NCBI GenBank assembly: GCA_000817085.1
Contig: JUEM01000004.1
Coordinates: 29,641 to 93,640, forward strand
Length of the DNA: 64,000 nucleotides
Direction of reading: 5' to 3'
From: a marine actinobacterium MedAcidi-G1
GTDB taxonomy: Bacteria; Actinomycetota; Acidimicrobiia; Acidimicrobiales; MedAcidi-G1
Below are positions 35,057-43,200 of the stretch, piece by piece. The notes below the pieces were generated by a model. It was not told the DNA's origin and did not search any database. It worked only from the letters and a program-made list of their open reading frames with translations. Position 1 is the stretch's first letter, and every line of letters begins with the position of its first letter. The translations under genes and the position numbers were made by a program.

Positions 35057-35964
35057 CTTTTAGAGCTGATCTGATGCAATAAAGCTTCTTCTAACGAAGC
35101 ATCACGAAAAGAGAAAGTAGTATCCTGAAGTTTTTTTGGAACCACAAATTGGCTAGAGAGCATGATTTCCTCTACCAGCTGTCGGCCATAAAGAAGATTT
35201 AATGCTGAGTTTGGAACTTTTAGAATTGTTGGCCTTTTAAGAAGAGCACCGAGAGTTTTAGTGAACTCTAAATTGGATGCAGGCTCCGGCGAAACTAAAT
35301 TAACAGCTCCCTCTATTTCTTTTTCTATCATCCAATTAATTGCAGAGATTTCATCTCTTAGAGAAATCCAGCTCATCATTTGTTTACCTGAACCTATCTG
35401 ACCGCCTAATCCAAGTTTAAATAAAGGCAAAAGTTTTTTTAGTAGACCCCCAGAAGAGCTTAAAACAACTCCGGTTCTAGCATGGACAACACGAATACCG
35501 GCTTTTTCAGCCTCTTGTGTCGACTTTTCCCAATTTGAACAAACATGAGCAAGAAAACCTTCTCCTTGTTCAGCTTCTTCCGTTACATGAGTAGACCCTG
35601 AATTACCGTAATAGCCGATAGCAGATGCATTAACTAAAACATTCGGGCCGTTTTCGGATTTCAGTTCAGAAATCGTTTCACTGATTAGTTTGGTGCTTTT
35701 AACCCGACTATTAATTATTTGATCCATTCTTTTCTGCGACCATCTTTTGTCGCCTATGCCTGCACCGGCCAAATTTACAACTGCATCGACTCCGATAAGG
35801 CGGCTTGGATCTAAATCGTCGTTGTTGGGATCCCAGAAAATTTCTGAATTGTCAATTTCACTGCGTCGCACTAATCGCTTAACAGAGTCACCTTTTTCAG
35901 TTAAAAATTTTTCTAGAGCTCTACCGATAGTTCCAGAAGCTCCAGCGATTGCGATTGTTTTCAA
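35053..35964 (-). CDS. TIGR01777-family NAD(P)-dependent epimerase/dehydratase
   Basis: 303 residues of the extended SDR family. AIAGASGTIGRALEKFL is the nucleotide-binding motif; VDAVVNLAGAGIGDKRWSQKRMDQIINSRVKST and NASAIGYYG (catalytic Tyr region) are typical of the SDR39U1/YfcH group. EKAGIRVVHARTGVVLSSSGG and GAVNLVSPEPASNLEFTKTLG complete the match. The physiological substrate of this group is unknown. GreA lies 14 nt upstream on the same strand. Confidence 0.88.
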   Translation of the reverse strand: MKTIAIAGASGTIGRALEKFLTEKGDSVKRLVRRSEIDNSEIFWDPNNDDLDPSRLIGVDAVVNLAGAGIGDKRWSQKRMDQIINSRVKSTKLISETISELKSENGPNVLVNASAIGYYGNSGSTHVTEEAEQGEGFLAHVCSNWEKSTQEAEKAGIRVVHARTGVVLSSSGGLLKKLLPLFKLGLGGQIGSGKQMMSWISLRDEISAINWMIEKEIEGAVNLVSPEPASNLEFTKTLGALLKRPTILKVPNSALNLLYGRQLVEEIMLSSQFVVPKKLQDTTFSFRDASLEEALLHQISSKS

Positions 35965-35978
35965 GAGTTTTCCTAAAT

Positions 35979-36452
35979 TTATTTTTCTATTTCAACAACT
36001 TTTACGGTTAAATCACCGTTAGGTGCCTCGAAAGTGACATCGTCACCTACTGAAGCACCCATAAGAGCTTCACCTAGTGGAGAATCAGGGGATAAAACTT
36101 CTACACCTTCTCTTTGCTCTTCTATTGAACCAACTAACATTTTTTCAGGTTCGGAGTCACCTTGGTATAGAAGTGAAACGATCACACCTAAAGAAACTTT
36201 GCCATCTCCATCTCCACCCATGGAGACTATTTCAGCATTTTCGAGAATTGAAGATAGTTGAGCAATACGAGTTTCCATCTTGCCTTGCTCTTCTTTCGCT
36301 GCTTGATAATCCCCATTCTCAGATAGATCTCCTAGTTCACGCGCTGTTTCAATTTTTTTTGCTATGTCTATCCGCCCCCTTGTCGTCAAGTCTTCATGCT
36401 CTTCAAGCAGGCGTTTATGGGCTTCTGATGATAATTGCTGAATTTTTCCCAT
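35979..36452 (-). CDS. greA: Transcription elongation factor GreA
   Basis: 157 residues from ATG 36452 (MGKIQQLSSEAHKRLLEEHEDL). A longer in-frame reading to 36719 crosses the ilvE leader and encodes nothing GreA-like, so it is rejected. The N-terminal coiled coil includes ARELGDLSENGDYQAAKEEQG, with the acidic tip residues that reach the RNA polymerase active site; the C-terminal FKBP-like domain includes VSPDSPLGEALMGASVGDDVTFEAPNG. It rescues backtracked polymerase by stimulating transcript cleavage. It is divergent from the ilvE operon across about 225 nt. Confidence 0.93.
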   Translation of the reverse strand: MGKIQQLSSEAHKRLLEEHEDLTTRGRIDIAKKIETARELGDLSENGDYQAAKEEQGKMETRIAQLSSILENAEIVSMGGDGDGKVSLGVIVSLLYQGDSEPEKMLVGSIEEQREGVEVLSPDSPLGEALMGASVGDDVTFEAPNGDLTVKVVEIEK

Positions 36453-36538
36453 AAGGAAGCGTAACTGCCTGAGAAAATAGACAAACAGAAAACCTCTTAT
36501 TATAGAATGGTTGGTCAAAACGTTTGGAATCTGCATAC

Positions 36539-36568
36539 ATGCTGCTGATAGACTTATTTGATGGGTAA
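36539..36568 (+). CDS. Putative attenuator leader peptide (MLLIDLFDG)
   Basis: Nine codons, ATG CTG CTG ATA GAC TTA TTT GAT GGG TAA: three Leu and one Ile codon. The last codons and the stop overlap the 5' arm of a predicted antiterminator (36560-36573). Its position, 70-80 nt before an intrinsic terminator and ahead of ilvE, is that of a branched-chain amino acid leader peptide. A possible GGA ribosome site is weak. Confidence 0.5.
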   Translation: MLLIDLFDG

Positions 36569-36618
36569 GGCACGATTTGTAATTATTATCTAGAAGGCAC
36601 ACATTTGTGTGCCTTATT

Positions 36619-36644
36619 CCGTCCACTGAGGTGGGCGGTTTTTT
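36619..36644 (+). terminator. Intrinsic terminator upstream of ilvE (attenuator terminator)
   Basis: CCGTCCAC, loop TGAG, GTGGGCGG (one G-T pair), then six T. It lies just before ilvE, and no gene of the same strand ends nearby, so it is placed to terminate the ilvE leader transcript. Confidence 0.75.
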
Positions 36645-36677
36645 AGTTTCGACTACAAGTAAAGGACAGGAGAAGAA

Positions 36678-37595
36678 ATGCCGATTGAAAAAGTTGACAA
36701 GATTTGGATGAATGGTCAACTTGTTGACTGGGATTCAGCAAATGTTCATGTCCTCACTCACACTTTGCATTACGGAAATGGAGTTTTTGAGGGTATCCGC
36801 GCATACGAAACTGATAACGGCCCTGCAGTCTTTAGGCTAACTCCCCATATAGAGCGCCTTTTTAGGTCAGCTAAAATCCTTTGCATAGACATTCCTTATT
36901 CGGTAGATGAACTCGTAGCTGCTGTTAAAGAAACAGTGAAAGTTAATGGTCTGCCTTCTTGCTATATAAGGCCGCTTGCATATCTGTCTTACGGGGAAAT
37001 GGGACTTAACCCTTTGCCTTGTTCAGTTGATGTTGCAATAGCAGCATGGCCATGGGGGGCATATCTGGGTGATGAAGGAATTAATAGTGGGGTAAGGATG
37101 ATGATTTCGTCATGGCAAAGGCATGATCCCAATGCAATGCCACCAGCTGCAAAAGGTTGCGGCCATTACATAAATTCGCAGATGGCTAAAGTTCAAGCTG
37201 TAAGAGCTGGCTATGATGAGGCGATTTTGCTATCTCCTCAAGGGTATGTATCTGAGTGCACAGGGGAGAATCTTTTCCTAGTAAGAAATGGAGTAATTGT
37301 TACCCCACCAACAAGTGCAGGAGCTTTGGAAGGAATCACCCAAGATTCGGTTAGGCAGATCGCATTAGATCTAGATATCGAATATCGAGAAGGAAACATT
37401 TTACGAAGCGATTTATATACAGCTGAAGAAGCTTTTCTTTCTGGTACAGCAGCAGAAGTAGTTCCCATAAGATCTGTTGATGATAGAGAAATAGGAGATC
37501 CTGGTCCTGTAACCAGAGCAATCCAAGAGAGATTTTTTGAAGCTGTCAGAGGTAAAAGGCCTGAGTACTCCGACTGGAATGAACATGTCACTTGA
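36678..37595 (+). CDS. ilvE: Branched-chain amino acid aminotransferase
   Basis: 305 residues of the fold-type IV PLP family. THTLHYGNGVFEGIRAYETDNGPAVFRL (about 27-55) is the substrate side; the PLP-binding Lys lies in PPAAKGCGHYINSQMAK (about 160), and YDEAILLSPQGYVSECTGENLF and GTAAEVVPIRSVDDREIGDGxxG-like sequence complete the site. GGACAGGAGAAGAA provides a good ribosome site. It catalyses the final step of Leu, Ile and Val synthesis. It overlaps cimA and follows the predicted attenuator. Confidence 0.92.
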   Translation: MPIEKVDKIWMNGQLVDWDSANVHVLTHTLHYGNGVFEGIRAYETDNGPAVFRLTPHIERLFRSAKILCIDIPYSVDELVAAVKETVKVNGLPSCYIRPLAYLSYGEMGLNPLPCSVDVAIAAWPWGAYLGDEGINSGVRMMISSWQRHDPNAMPPAAKGCGHYINSQMAKVQAVRAGYDEAILLSPQGYVSECTGENLFLVRNGVIVTPPTSAGALEGITQDSVRQIALDLDIEYREGNILRSDLYTAEEAFLSGTAAEVVPIRSVDDREIGDPGPVTRAIQERFFEAVRGKRPEYSDWNEHVT

Positions 37596-39201
37596 GACAT
37601 CGACTCTTCTTAAGAAAGTTGAAATATATGACACAACTCTCCGTGATGGAGCTCAACTGGAAGGTATTTCTTTAACTGTCGATGACAAGTTGAGAATAGC
37701 TAATCAATTAGATCGGTTGGGGGTTCACTACATCGAAGGTGGTTGGCCCGGAGCGAATCCGAAGGATGAAGAGTTTTTTGAAAGGGCTTCCAAAGAACTG
37801 GCTTTAAAAAACTCTCAACTTGTGGCATTTGGTTCTACAAGAAGAGTTAATGGCGAAGTAGAAGATGACGCAACTCTTAGAAACTTGCTTGATGCGAACA
37901 CAGAAGTTGTTTGCATTGTGGGAAAAGCGTCTGAGTACCATGTTGCGGAAGCATTGAGAACAAGTCCCGAAGAAGGAATCGCAATGGTTGAAGAATCAGT
38001 TAGGTTCCTAAAGAATAAAAATTTAAAAGTTTTTTTCGATGCAGAGCATTTTTTCGATGGATATAAAGACAATCCAGACTTTTCTTTGGCTGTTTTAGAA
38101 GGTGCCGCTCGAGGCGGGGCTGATTGTGTTGTTCTATGCGATACAAACGGTGGTTCACTTCCACATGAGGTAGAAAAAATTGTAAAAGAAGTTACTGACG
38201 TAATTGACTGTGAAATCGGCGTGCACTTGCACAACGACACAGGATGTGGAGTCGCAAATGCAATAGCGGGCGTTATAGGCGGAGCATCGCAAGTGCAAGG
38301 AACAATTAACGGCTATGGAGAAAGAGTAGGAAACTGTGACTTAGTTCCAGTTATAGCTAATCTCAGTCTCAAACTCGGAATTGAAACTATTGCGAAAGAG
38401 CATTTAGAAAATTTGACTTCCGTGTCACGACACGTGGCTGAACTGGTTAATTTCGCTTCTGACCCGCAACAACCTTACGTAGGCACAAAGGCATTTGCCC
38501 ATAAGGCGGGGCTCCATACCAGTGCTATAGCTCGAAGAAGAGACGCGTATGAACACATAGATCCCGAGGCGGTAGGTAATGGGACAAGATTTTTAGTTTC
38601 TGAAATGTCAGGCCGATCGACTATTGAACTGAAAGCAAAAGAAATTGGAATTGATCTAGATGCCGGAATAATTGGAGAGGTAGTTGAGACCCTAAAAGAG
38701 CTTGAGTACGAGGGTTACCATTTTGAAGCGGCAGACGCATCTTTAGAGCTATTGATTAGGTCAGCGACAGGTTGGTCACAAGACTATTTTGAAGTTGATT
38801 CTTTTTCAGTCAAAGTTGGTCACAACAAAGGAAGTGGAGCACGAGCTTGGAATGATGTGGCTGTAGAAGTAAACACCCATGCAGTAGTCACCATCATTGT
38901 TGGCGAAGAAAAAATAACAGCTGAAGGAGACGGGAATGGCCCTGTAAATGCGCTTGATTCCGCTCTAAGAAAAGCTTTAAGAAACGAACTTCCTCTTATA
39001 GATCACTTCAACCTGAATGATTACAAAGTTCGAGTTCTTGAATCTGAAAGAGGCACTGGAGCCGTAACAAGAGTTCTTCTCGACACCACAGATGGTGAAC
39101 AGACTTGGACAACTATTGGTGTGTCAACAAATATCATTGAAGCGTCTTGGCAGGCTCTTGTTGATTCGCTCGTTTATGGTCTCTTGCATGCTAAGAATTA
39201 A
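37585..39201 (+). CDS. cimA: Citramalate synthase
   Basis: 538 residues from ATG 37585; ATG 37579 also fits, and an upstream frame to 37537 is inside ilvE. VEIYDTTLRDGAQLEGISLTVDDKLRIANQLDRLG (about 10-45) is the DTTLRDG metal/substrate motif; GVHLHNDTGCGVANAIAGVIGGASQVQGTINGYGERVGNCDL holds the HxH metal ligands. The C-terminal LeuA-type allosteric domain covers about 390-535. The family (TIGR00977) makes citramalate from pyruvate and acetyl-CoA, giving threonine-independent isoleucine. It overlaps ilvE by 11 nt, so both share the attenuated transcript. Confidence 0.9.
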   Translation: MSLETSTLLKKVEIYDTTLRDGAQLEGISLTVDDKLRIANQLDRLGVHYIEGGWPGANPKDEEFFERASKELALKNSQLVAFGSTRRVNGEVEDDATLRNLLDANTEVVCIVGKASEYHVAEALRTSPEEGIAMVEESVRFLKNKNLKVFFDAEHFFDGYKDNPDFSLAVLEGAARGGADCVVLCDTNGGSLPHEVEKIVKEVTDVIDCEIGVHLHNDTGCGVANAIAGVIGGASQVQGTINGYGERVGNCDLVPVIANLSLKLGIETIAKEHLENLTSVSRHVAELVNFASDPQQPYVGTKAFAHKAGLHTSAIARRRDAYEHIDPEAVGNGTRFLVSEMSGRSTIELKAKEIGIDLDAGIIGEVVETLKELEYEGYHFEAADASLELLIRSATGWSQDYFEVDSFSVKVGHNKGSGARAWNDVAVEVNTHAVVTIIVGEEKITAEGDGNGPVNALDSALRKALRNELPLIDHFNLNDYKVRVLESERGTGAVTRVLLDTTDGEQTWTTIGVSTNIIEASWQALVDSLVYGLLHAKN

Positions 39202-39247
39202 ATTTTATGCAACTTAAAACTAACTCAAGATTTGTAAAGCTCAGACT

Positions 39248-39925
39248 ATGTTTTTAACCCGATCCCGTATTCTTTTATCTGAATTTTTAGGAACTATGTT
39301 TCTTCTAATCGGCGTGATTGGGTCTGGAATAATGGCTGAAAGGCTAAGCCCATCAGATAGTGGACTTCAACTATTGCAAAATGCAGCTGCGACTACCGGG
39401 GTGCTCATAGCAATTATTTCAATTTTTGGAACAATTTCAGCAGACTTCAATCCCGCAGTTACCGTCTCAGCATGGATTCTTGGACACCGTAAAAGAAATG
39501 AAGTCATACCAATAATTATCTTTCAGATCATTGGAGGTTGTGTGGGAACTGTATTGGCGAACATCATGTTTGACTTGGATTGGTTTCAGTTGTCTGAAAA
39601 GACAAGGTCAGGCGCAAATTTATGGCTAGCAGAAGTGATCGCTACCTTAGGCCTTCTACTTATCGTATTTAGCTTGCTTAAAACTAAGAGATCAAATCAC
39701 ATTCCCTATGTGGTTGGGGCGTATATAGGTGGCGCTTACTATTTCACTTCATCGACTAGCTTCGCCAACCCGGCTGTATCAGTAGCCAGAATGCTCTCGG
39801 ATACTTTTGCAGGAATAGAACCATCTTCAGCACCAATGTTTATTTTGATGCAAATAGTCGGATTAGGTCTAGCTGTCTTGGTTATAAGGTTTTTATTTCC
39901 GAAATCTCAAACGAACTCAGGTTAG
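39248..39925 (+). CDS. MIP/aquaporin family channel
   Basis: 225 residues with six hydrophobic segments and two pore half-helix motifs: FNPAVTV (about 76) and FANPAVSVAR (about 180). LLSEFLGTMFLLIGVIGSGIMAERL opens the first helix. The protein conducts water or small neutral solutes; the AqpS-like members can pass arsenite, but nothing here proves that. It follows cimA by 46 nt and converges with the hydrolase lipoprotein gene. Confidence 0.88.
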   Translation: MFLTRSRILLSEFLGTMFLLIGVIGSGIMAERLSPSDSGLQLLQNAAATTGVLIAIISIFGTISADFNPAVTVSAWILGHRKRNEVIPIIIFQIIGGCVGTVLANIMFDLDWFQLSEKTRSGANLWLAEVIATLGLLLIVFSLLKTKRSNHIPYVVGAYIGGAYYFTSSTSFANPAVSVARMLSDTFAGIEPSSAPMFILMQIVGLGLAVLVIRFLFPKSQTNSG

Positions 39926-42178
39926 CTAATTGCATTGATCATTAGCAGGAGCGCCGTTAATTCTTTCATCAGACCAACTTATTAAATCATCCCAATATGC
40001 AATCACCGATGCCCCATGGTTGACGCCTGGGTACTCTCTCAGCTCGATGGGAGCAGAATCAGCGAAAGCACAAAGTTGCCCTAAAAGTAATTGACTAGCG
40101 ATAAAAGGTATCTGCTCGTCGTCTGTTGCATGAAGAATAACAGTAGGGACTTGAAGTTTTCTTTGGTTTGTATCATTTTCTGTAAGGCGAGCATTCCAGT
40201 CTGGAAGAGAGAAAATATCATCGACGGTTAAAAACTCTTCATAAGGAATTGGGTTGAAGACTTCAAAGATGTGGCCCATGCAACCTTTTTCTAGTTCTTC
40301 TAAAAGAGGTAAATATTCTGGTTTAACGAGACTCTCGTAATCGAGTTCTGGATAGGCAGAACTAAAAGAGGCACCGACCATTACTAGGTATCCCTGGAAA
40401 GGACCACTTTGTAGAAACGATTTAAGTAAAGGAAACTGTGAAGGAGGTGCTCCCGCTGCAACACCTACCAGGTTCAATTCTGGGGCTAGATCTAGCCAGC
40501 GTTGGCTGGCATGTAATGCTGCGTGTCCACCTTGAGAATGACCCCAAACTACAAGGGGTCCATCAGCATTTATTCCATCAATGTTTTTAGCAGCTCTTAC
40601 GATGTCAAATATTCCGCGAGCTTCACTTTCACCCACTATGTAGTGATGAATGCCATCGGTGCCTAGTCCCTCGAAATCAGATGCCACAACTACCCAACCT
40701 GCTTCAATAAATGGTTGTATTAGCGAAAGGTTAGGCAAAGGTTCTTGTCGTGATGGAGCGCACTGGTCGGCAAGACCAGGAGTTCCATTTGTTACAGAAA
40801 GAACAGGGCGCGATTTTTTTGCATTGAGATCCGGGGCCAACACAAGACCGCTTACTTCAATTGGTTCACCAAAAATTGATTCCGATTCGTAAATAACACG
40901 AAAACCTACACCTATCTCACCTACATCTATCTCTTCTATTTCAATTAAAGATCCAACAGAAGTTTCTGGGATTTCGGTTGGTTCAACTGGTTTAGATGGG
41001 GGCTCGTTGTATCCTCGAAGTTCGACATCTGGAATTAGATCAGCGAGCTCTGCTGTCATTCTAAATGTTCCCGTTGGAAGACCGAGAACTTCATAAGTAA
41101 AACCAGTCAGATAAACACGCAAAAGGTCGTGAACAGCTCTCGCGTCGGCATCATCAGGTAAGCATCCATCTTCACCAGCTCGAACCGTGGAATCACCGAG
41201 AGCATCACGCAACTCGGTAAGGCCACCCCTTTCCTGAATCAAAGGACATGCGTCTAACGCTGTAGCATGTCCAGTTTCAGCAATATTAATGAAAACCGAA
41301 TTATCGATTGATTCGTGCAATTCCCAAGAAATTGATGGCTCAACTATTGAGTCATTTTCAAACACAACCAACAAAGCAGGTCGGTCAACTGCAAGAGCCT
41401 GAAACCCACCAGCGAGAAGGGCGACACCAGCAACTCGATCATCTGCAGTCGCAAGAGCTGCAGTTCTTGTACCCGCAGAATGTCCAATTATCGCTATTTT
41501 AGAGGCGTCAGTTATAGGACCCAATTCAGAGTCTTCACCAATAATTTCCAAGGCCTCAAAAAGATCAGCGGCGTCACCTTCTGAGTTGTCAGAGCCGGCT
41601 AGCGGAGTCAATAAGGTGGTGAGGCTTCGACCAAGATGTTCCACGGCAAATGTAATCACACCATGACTAGCAAGATGACTTGTCAGGAAAGTAGCTGCCT
41701 GACGGTACCCGGGGCTTCCATGACTATAAGCAGCTACCGGAAAAGGACCTCCCTTGTTTGCAGGAGCGGCATCCCTGTATGAATTCGTGTCTACTTCACC
41801 ACCCAGGTCACCTGGAATGAAAGGTCGGACGACTTCAGAAATTACATTTATGCTGTCAAAAACTTCAGAAGGTTTTCCTGCAATGACGTCTGGTTCGATC
41901 GGGTACCAAACTTCAAATGGTCTGTCTTCTAACTGGATGGTGCGTACGCCTACTGCCCAAGGACCTCTGTCTAAGAACTTTTCAGGATCATAAGGCATTG
42001 GAACATTAGTTGTTGTGGGTGTTTGGGTTGTTGTGGGTGTTTGGGTTGTTGTGGGTGTTTGGGTTGTTGTGGGTGTTTGGGTTGTTGTGGGTGTTTGGGT
42101 TTTGGGTTGTTGTGGGTGTTTGGGTTGTTGTGGGTGTTTGGGTTGTTGTGGGTGTTTCTGAGCACGCGTTAATAACAA
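39926..42178 (-). CDS. Two-domain alpha/beta-hydrolase lipoprotein, main frame (5' end in another frame)
   Basis: Open from TTG 42178, but the real start is almost certainly ATG 42218 or 42215 in another frame, joined through an 18-bp repeat with an extra 7 nt. Corrected, it would be 761 residues. First domain (about 70-370 of this frame): PAF-acetylhydrolase/dienelactone-hydrolase-like, with KIAIIGHSAGTRTAALA and GHATALDACP. Second domain (about 400-750): secretory lipase-like, with PLVVWGHSQGGHAALHASQRW, a late TVILHATDDEQIPF and YPGVNHGAS supplying the Ser, Asp and His. An extracytoplasmic ester-hydrolase fusion is the likely role. Confidence 0.75.
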   Translation of the reverse strand: MLLTRAQKHPQQPKHPQQPKHPQQPKTQTPTTTQTPTTTQTPTTTQTPTTTQTPTTTNVPMPYDPEKFLDRGPWAVGVRTIQLEDRPFEVWYPIEPDVIAGKPSEVFDSINVISEVVRPFIPGDLGGEVDTNSYRDAAPANKGGPFPVAAYSHGSPGYRQAATFLTSHLASHGVITFAVEHLGRSLTTLLTPLAGSDNSEGDAADLFEALEIIGEDSELGPITDASKIAIIGHSAGTRTAALATADDRVAGVALLAGGFQALAVDRPALLVVFENDSIVEPSISWELHESIDNSVFINIAETGHATALDACPLIQERGGLTELRDALGDSTVRAGEDGCLPDDADARAVHDLLRVYLTGFTYEVLGLPTGTFRMTAELADLIPDVELRGYNEPPSKPVEPTEIPETSVGSLIEIEEIDVGEIGVGFRVIYESESIFGEPIEVSGLVLAPDLNAKKSRPVLSVTNGTPGLADQCAPSRQEPLPNLSLIQPFIEAGWVVVASDFEGLGTDGIHHYIVGESEARGIFDIVRAAKNIDGINADGPLVVWGHSQGGHAALHASQRWLDLAPELNLVGVAAGAPPSQFPLLKSFLQSGPFQGYLVMVGASFSSAYPELDYESLVKPEYLPLLEELEKGCMGHIFEVFNPIPYEEFLTVDDIFSLPDWNARLTENDTNQRKLQVPTVILHATDDEQIPFIASQLLLGQLCAFADSAPIELREYPGVNHGASVIAYWDDLISWSDERINGAPANDQCN

Positions 42179-42218
42179 GTAAAAAAGAAAAAATAGTAAA
42201 AAATCTCTTGGTCATCAT
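42006..42218 (-). pseudogene. Lipoprotein signal and repeat, 5' fragment of the hydrolase gene
   Basis: From ATG 42218: a basic start, a hydrophobic core and a lipobox ending INAC (Cys near residue 19), then SE and three TPTTTQ units. After the 7-nt insertion the frame reads NPNTHN repeats to the end. Deleting those 7 nt fuses the signal peptide to the hydrolase frame with an integral codon count (2286 nt = 762 codons). This is therefore the missing front of the neighbouring hydrolase frame. Confidence 0.75.
42010..42155 (-). repeat. 18-bp coding minisatellite (TPTTTQ)n with a 7-nt irregularity
   Basis: Coding-strand unit ACACCCACAACAACCCAA. Reading from the start codon side: three perfect units (42155-42102), seven extra bases AACCCAA (42101-42095), four perfect units (42094-42023) and a partial fifth (42022-42010). 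The extra seven look like a partial copy of the unit's end, consistent with replication slippage. Confidence 0.95.
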
Positions 42219-42264
42219 CTACGCCTCTTGGTACACAATCTAATATTCCAGATAGCTTTCATAC

Positions 42265-43200
42265 GTGAAAGAAAATAGAAACCAAAGTTCCGATTTTCTC
42301 AGCGAAGAGAAGCCTTTTGAAAAATTTGATTGGATCTTGTTGTTAACAGCAGCAAGTATATGGGGCTCTTCATTTTTTTTCATGGATATCGCACTTGAAG
42401 CAGAACATCCAGGATTAATTACATGGTTAAGACCTACATTAGGTTTTTTTGCACTCGTGTGGCTTCCATCAGCTAGAAAACCTATTGAAACGTCTGATTG
42501 GTGGGCGATAATTTTTCTTGCTTTCACATGGATGGCTTTCCCTTTCACAATGTTTCCAATAGCACAACAGTGGATTGATTCCTCAGTTACGGGGATGCTC
42601 AATAGTGCAATGCCGATAATGACTTTGATAATTGGACTTTTGATATTTGGCGTTCCAGTAAGAAAAGTCCAGGTTATTGGGCTCTTTCTAGGTGCCATGG
42701 GTATTTCAATGGTTGGTTTACCTACAATAAATGGAGGTGGAACGAGTGCGCTTGGAGTTTTGTTGGTCCTGCTGGCTATGACTTCTTATGCGGTTTCGGT
42801 CAATATGGCTGGACCACTGCAAAGAAAATATGGTTCTCTGCCTGTTTTATCTCGTGTTCTTGCGATTTCATCTCTTCTTACAATGCCTTTTGGCGTATAT
42901 GGCATGATGAATTCTATTTGGTCTTTGAAAGCGATCGGGGCAAATTTGGCTGTTGGCATAGGGGGAACCGGGGTGGCCTATGCCGCTGCAACGACTCTGA
43001 CTGGAAGGGTTGGTGCACTGAGAACTTCAATAGTCACCTACCTAATTCCAATTGTTGCCTCTCTGTTGGGAGTCTTTCTTTTAAAAGAGAAACTTTCCTT
43101 TTGGGAGCTGTTTGGAGTTGTCGTTCTTTTAGTAGGTGCGTGGTTAACCACTCGAACAGAAATAAATCCAACTTCAATCTTTAAATCAAAAATTTCTTAA
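42265..43200 (+). CDS. DMT superfamily (EamA) transporter
   Basis: 311 residues, GTG start. About ten hydrophobic segments in two EamA repeats; LLTAASIWGSSFFFMDIAL opens repeat 1 and LVLLAMTSYAVSVNMAGPLQRKYG repeat 2; ending with SLLGVFLLKEKLSFWELFGVVVLLVGAWL, a typical EamA C-terminus. These proteins export metabolites or amino acids; the cargo is unknown. It diverges from the hydrolase lipoprotein gene. Confidence 0.87.
   Translation: MKENRNQSSDFLSEEKPFEKFDWILLLTAASIWGSSFFFMDIALEAEHPGLITWLRPTLGFFALVWLPSARKPIETSDWWAIIFLAFTWMAFPFTMFPIAQQWIDSSVTGMLNSAMPIMTLIIGLLIFGVPVRKVQVIGLFLGAMGISMVGLPTINGGGTSALGVLLVLLAMTSYAVSVNMAGPLQRKYGSLPVLSRVLAISSLLTMPFGVYGMMNSIWSLKAIGANLAVGIGGTGVAYAAATTLTGRVGALRTSIVTYLIPIVASLLGVFLLKEKLSFWELFGVVVLLVGAWLTTRTEINPTSIFKSKIS

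Larger units (their letters stand above)
36539..36644 (+). promoter_or_regulatory. Predicted transcription attenuator of the ilvE-cimA operon
   Basis: Three competing structures can be drawn. Antiterminator: GATGGGTAAGGCAC (36560-36573) pairs with GTGCCTTA (36609-36616) and, past one bulged T, with TCCGTC (36618-36623), which is the 5' arm of the terminator. Competing hairpin: AAGGCACAC (36594-36602) with GTGTGCCTT (36607-36615). Terminator at 36619-36644. A ribosome stalled on the Leu/Ile codons would leave the antiterminator arm free; a ribosome reaching the leader stop would cover it and allow termination. The pairing was found by eye. Confidence 0.6.

Noticed and set aside
36480-36660. 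T-box riboswitch in the ilvE leader
   Set aside because: The leader is too short for a T-box stem I and the conserved T-box sequence is absent; a leader-peptide attenuator explains the structure better.
35979-36719. 246-residue version of GreA
   Set aside because: The first 89 residues have no GreA similarity and cross the ilvE leader and terminator; the gene starts at 36452.
42010-42243. Plus-strand frame of LLWVFG repeats
   Set aside because: It is the complement of the TPTTTQ repeat and would overlap the lipoprotein gene's start.
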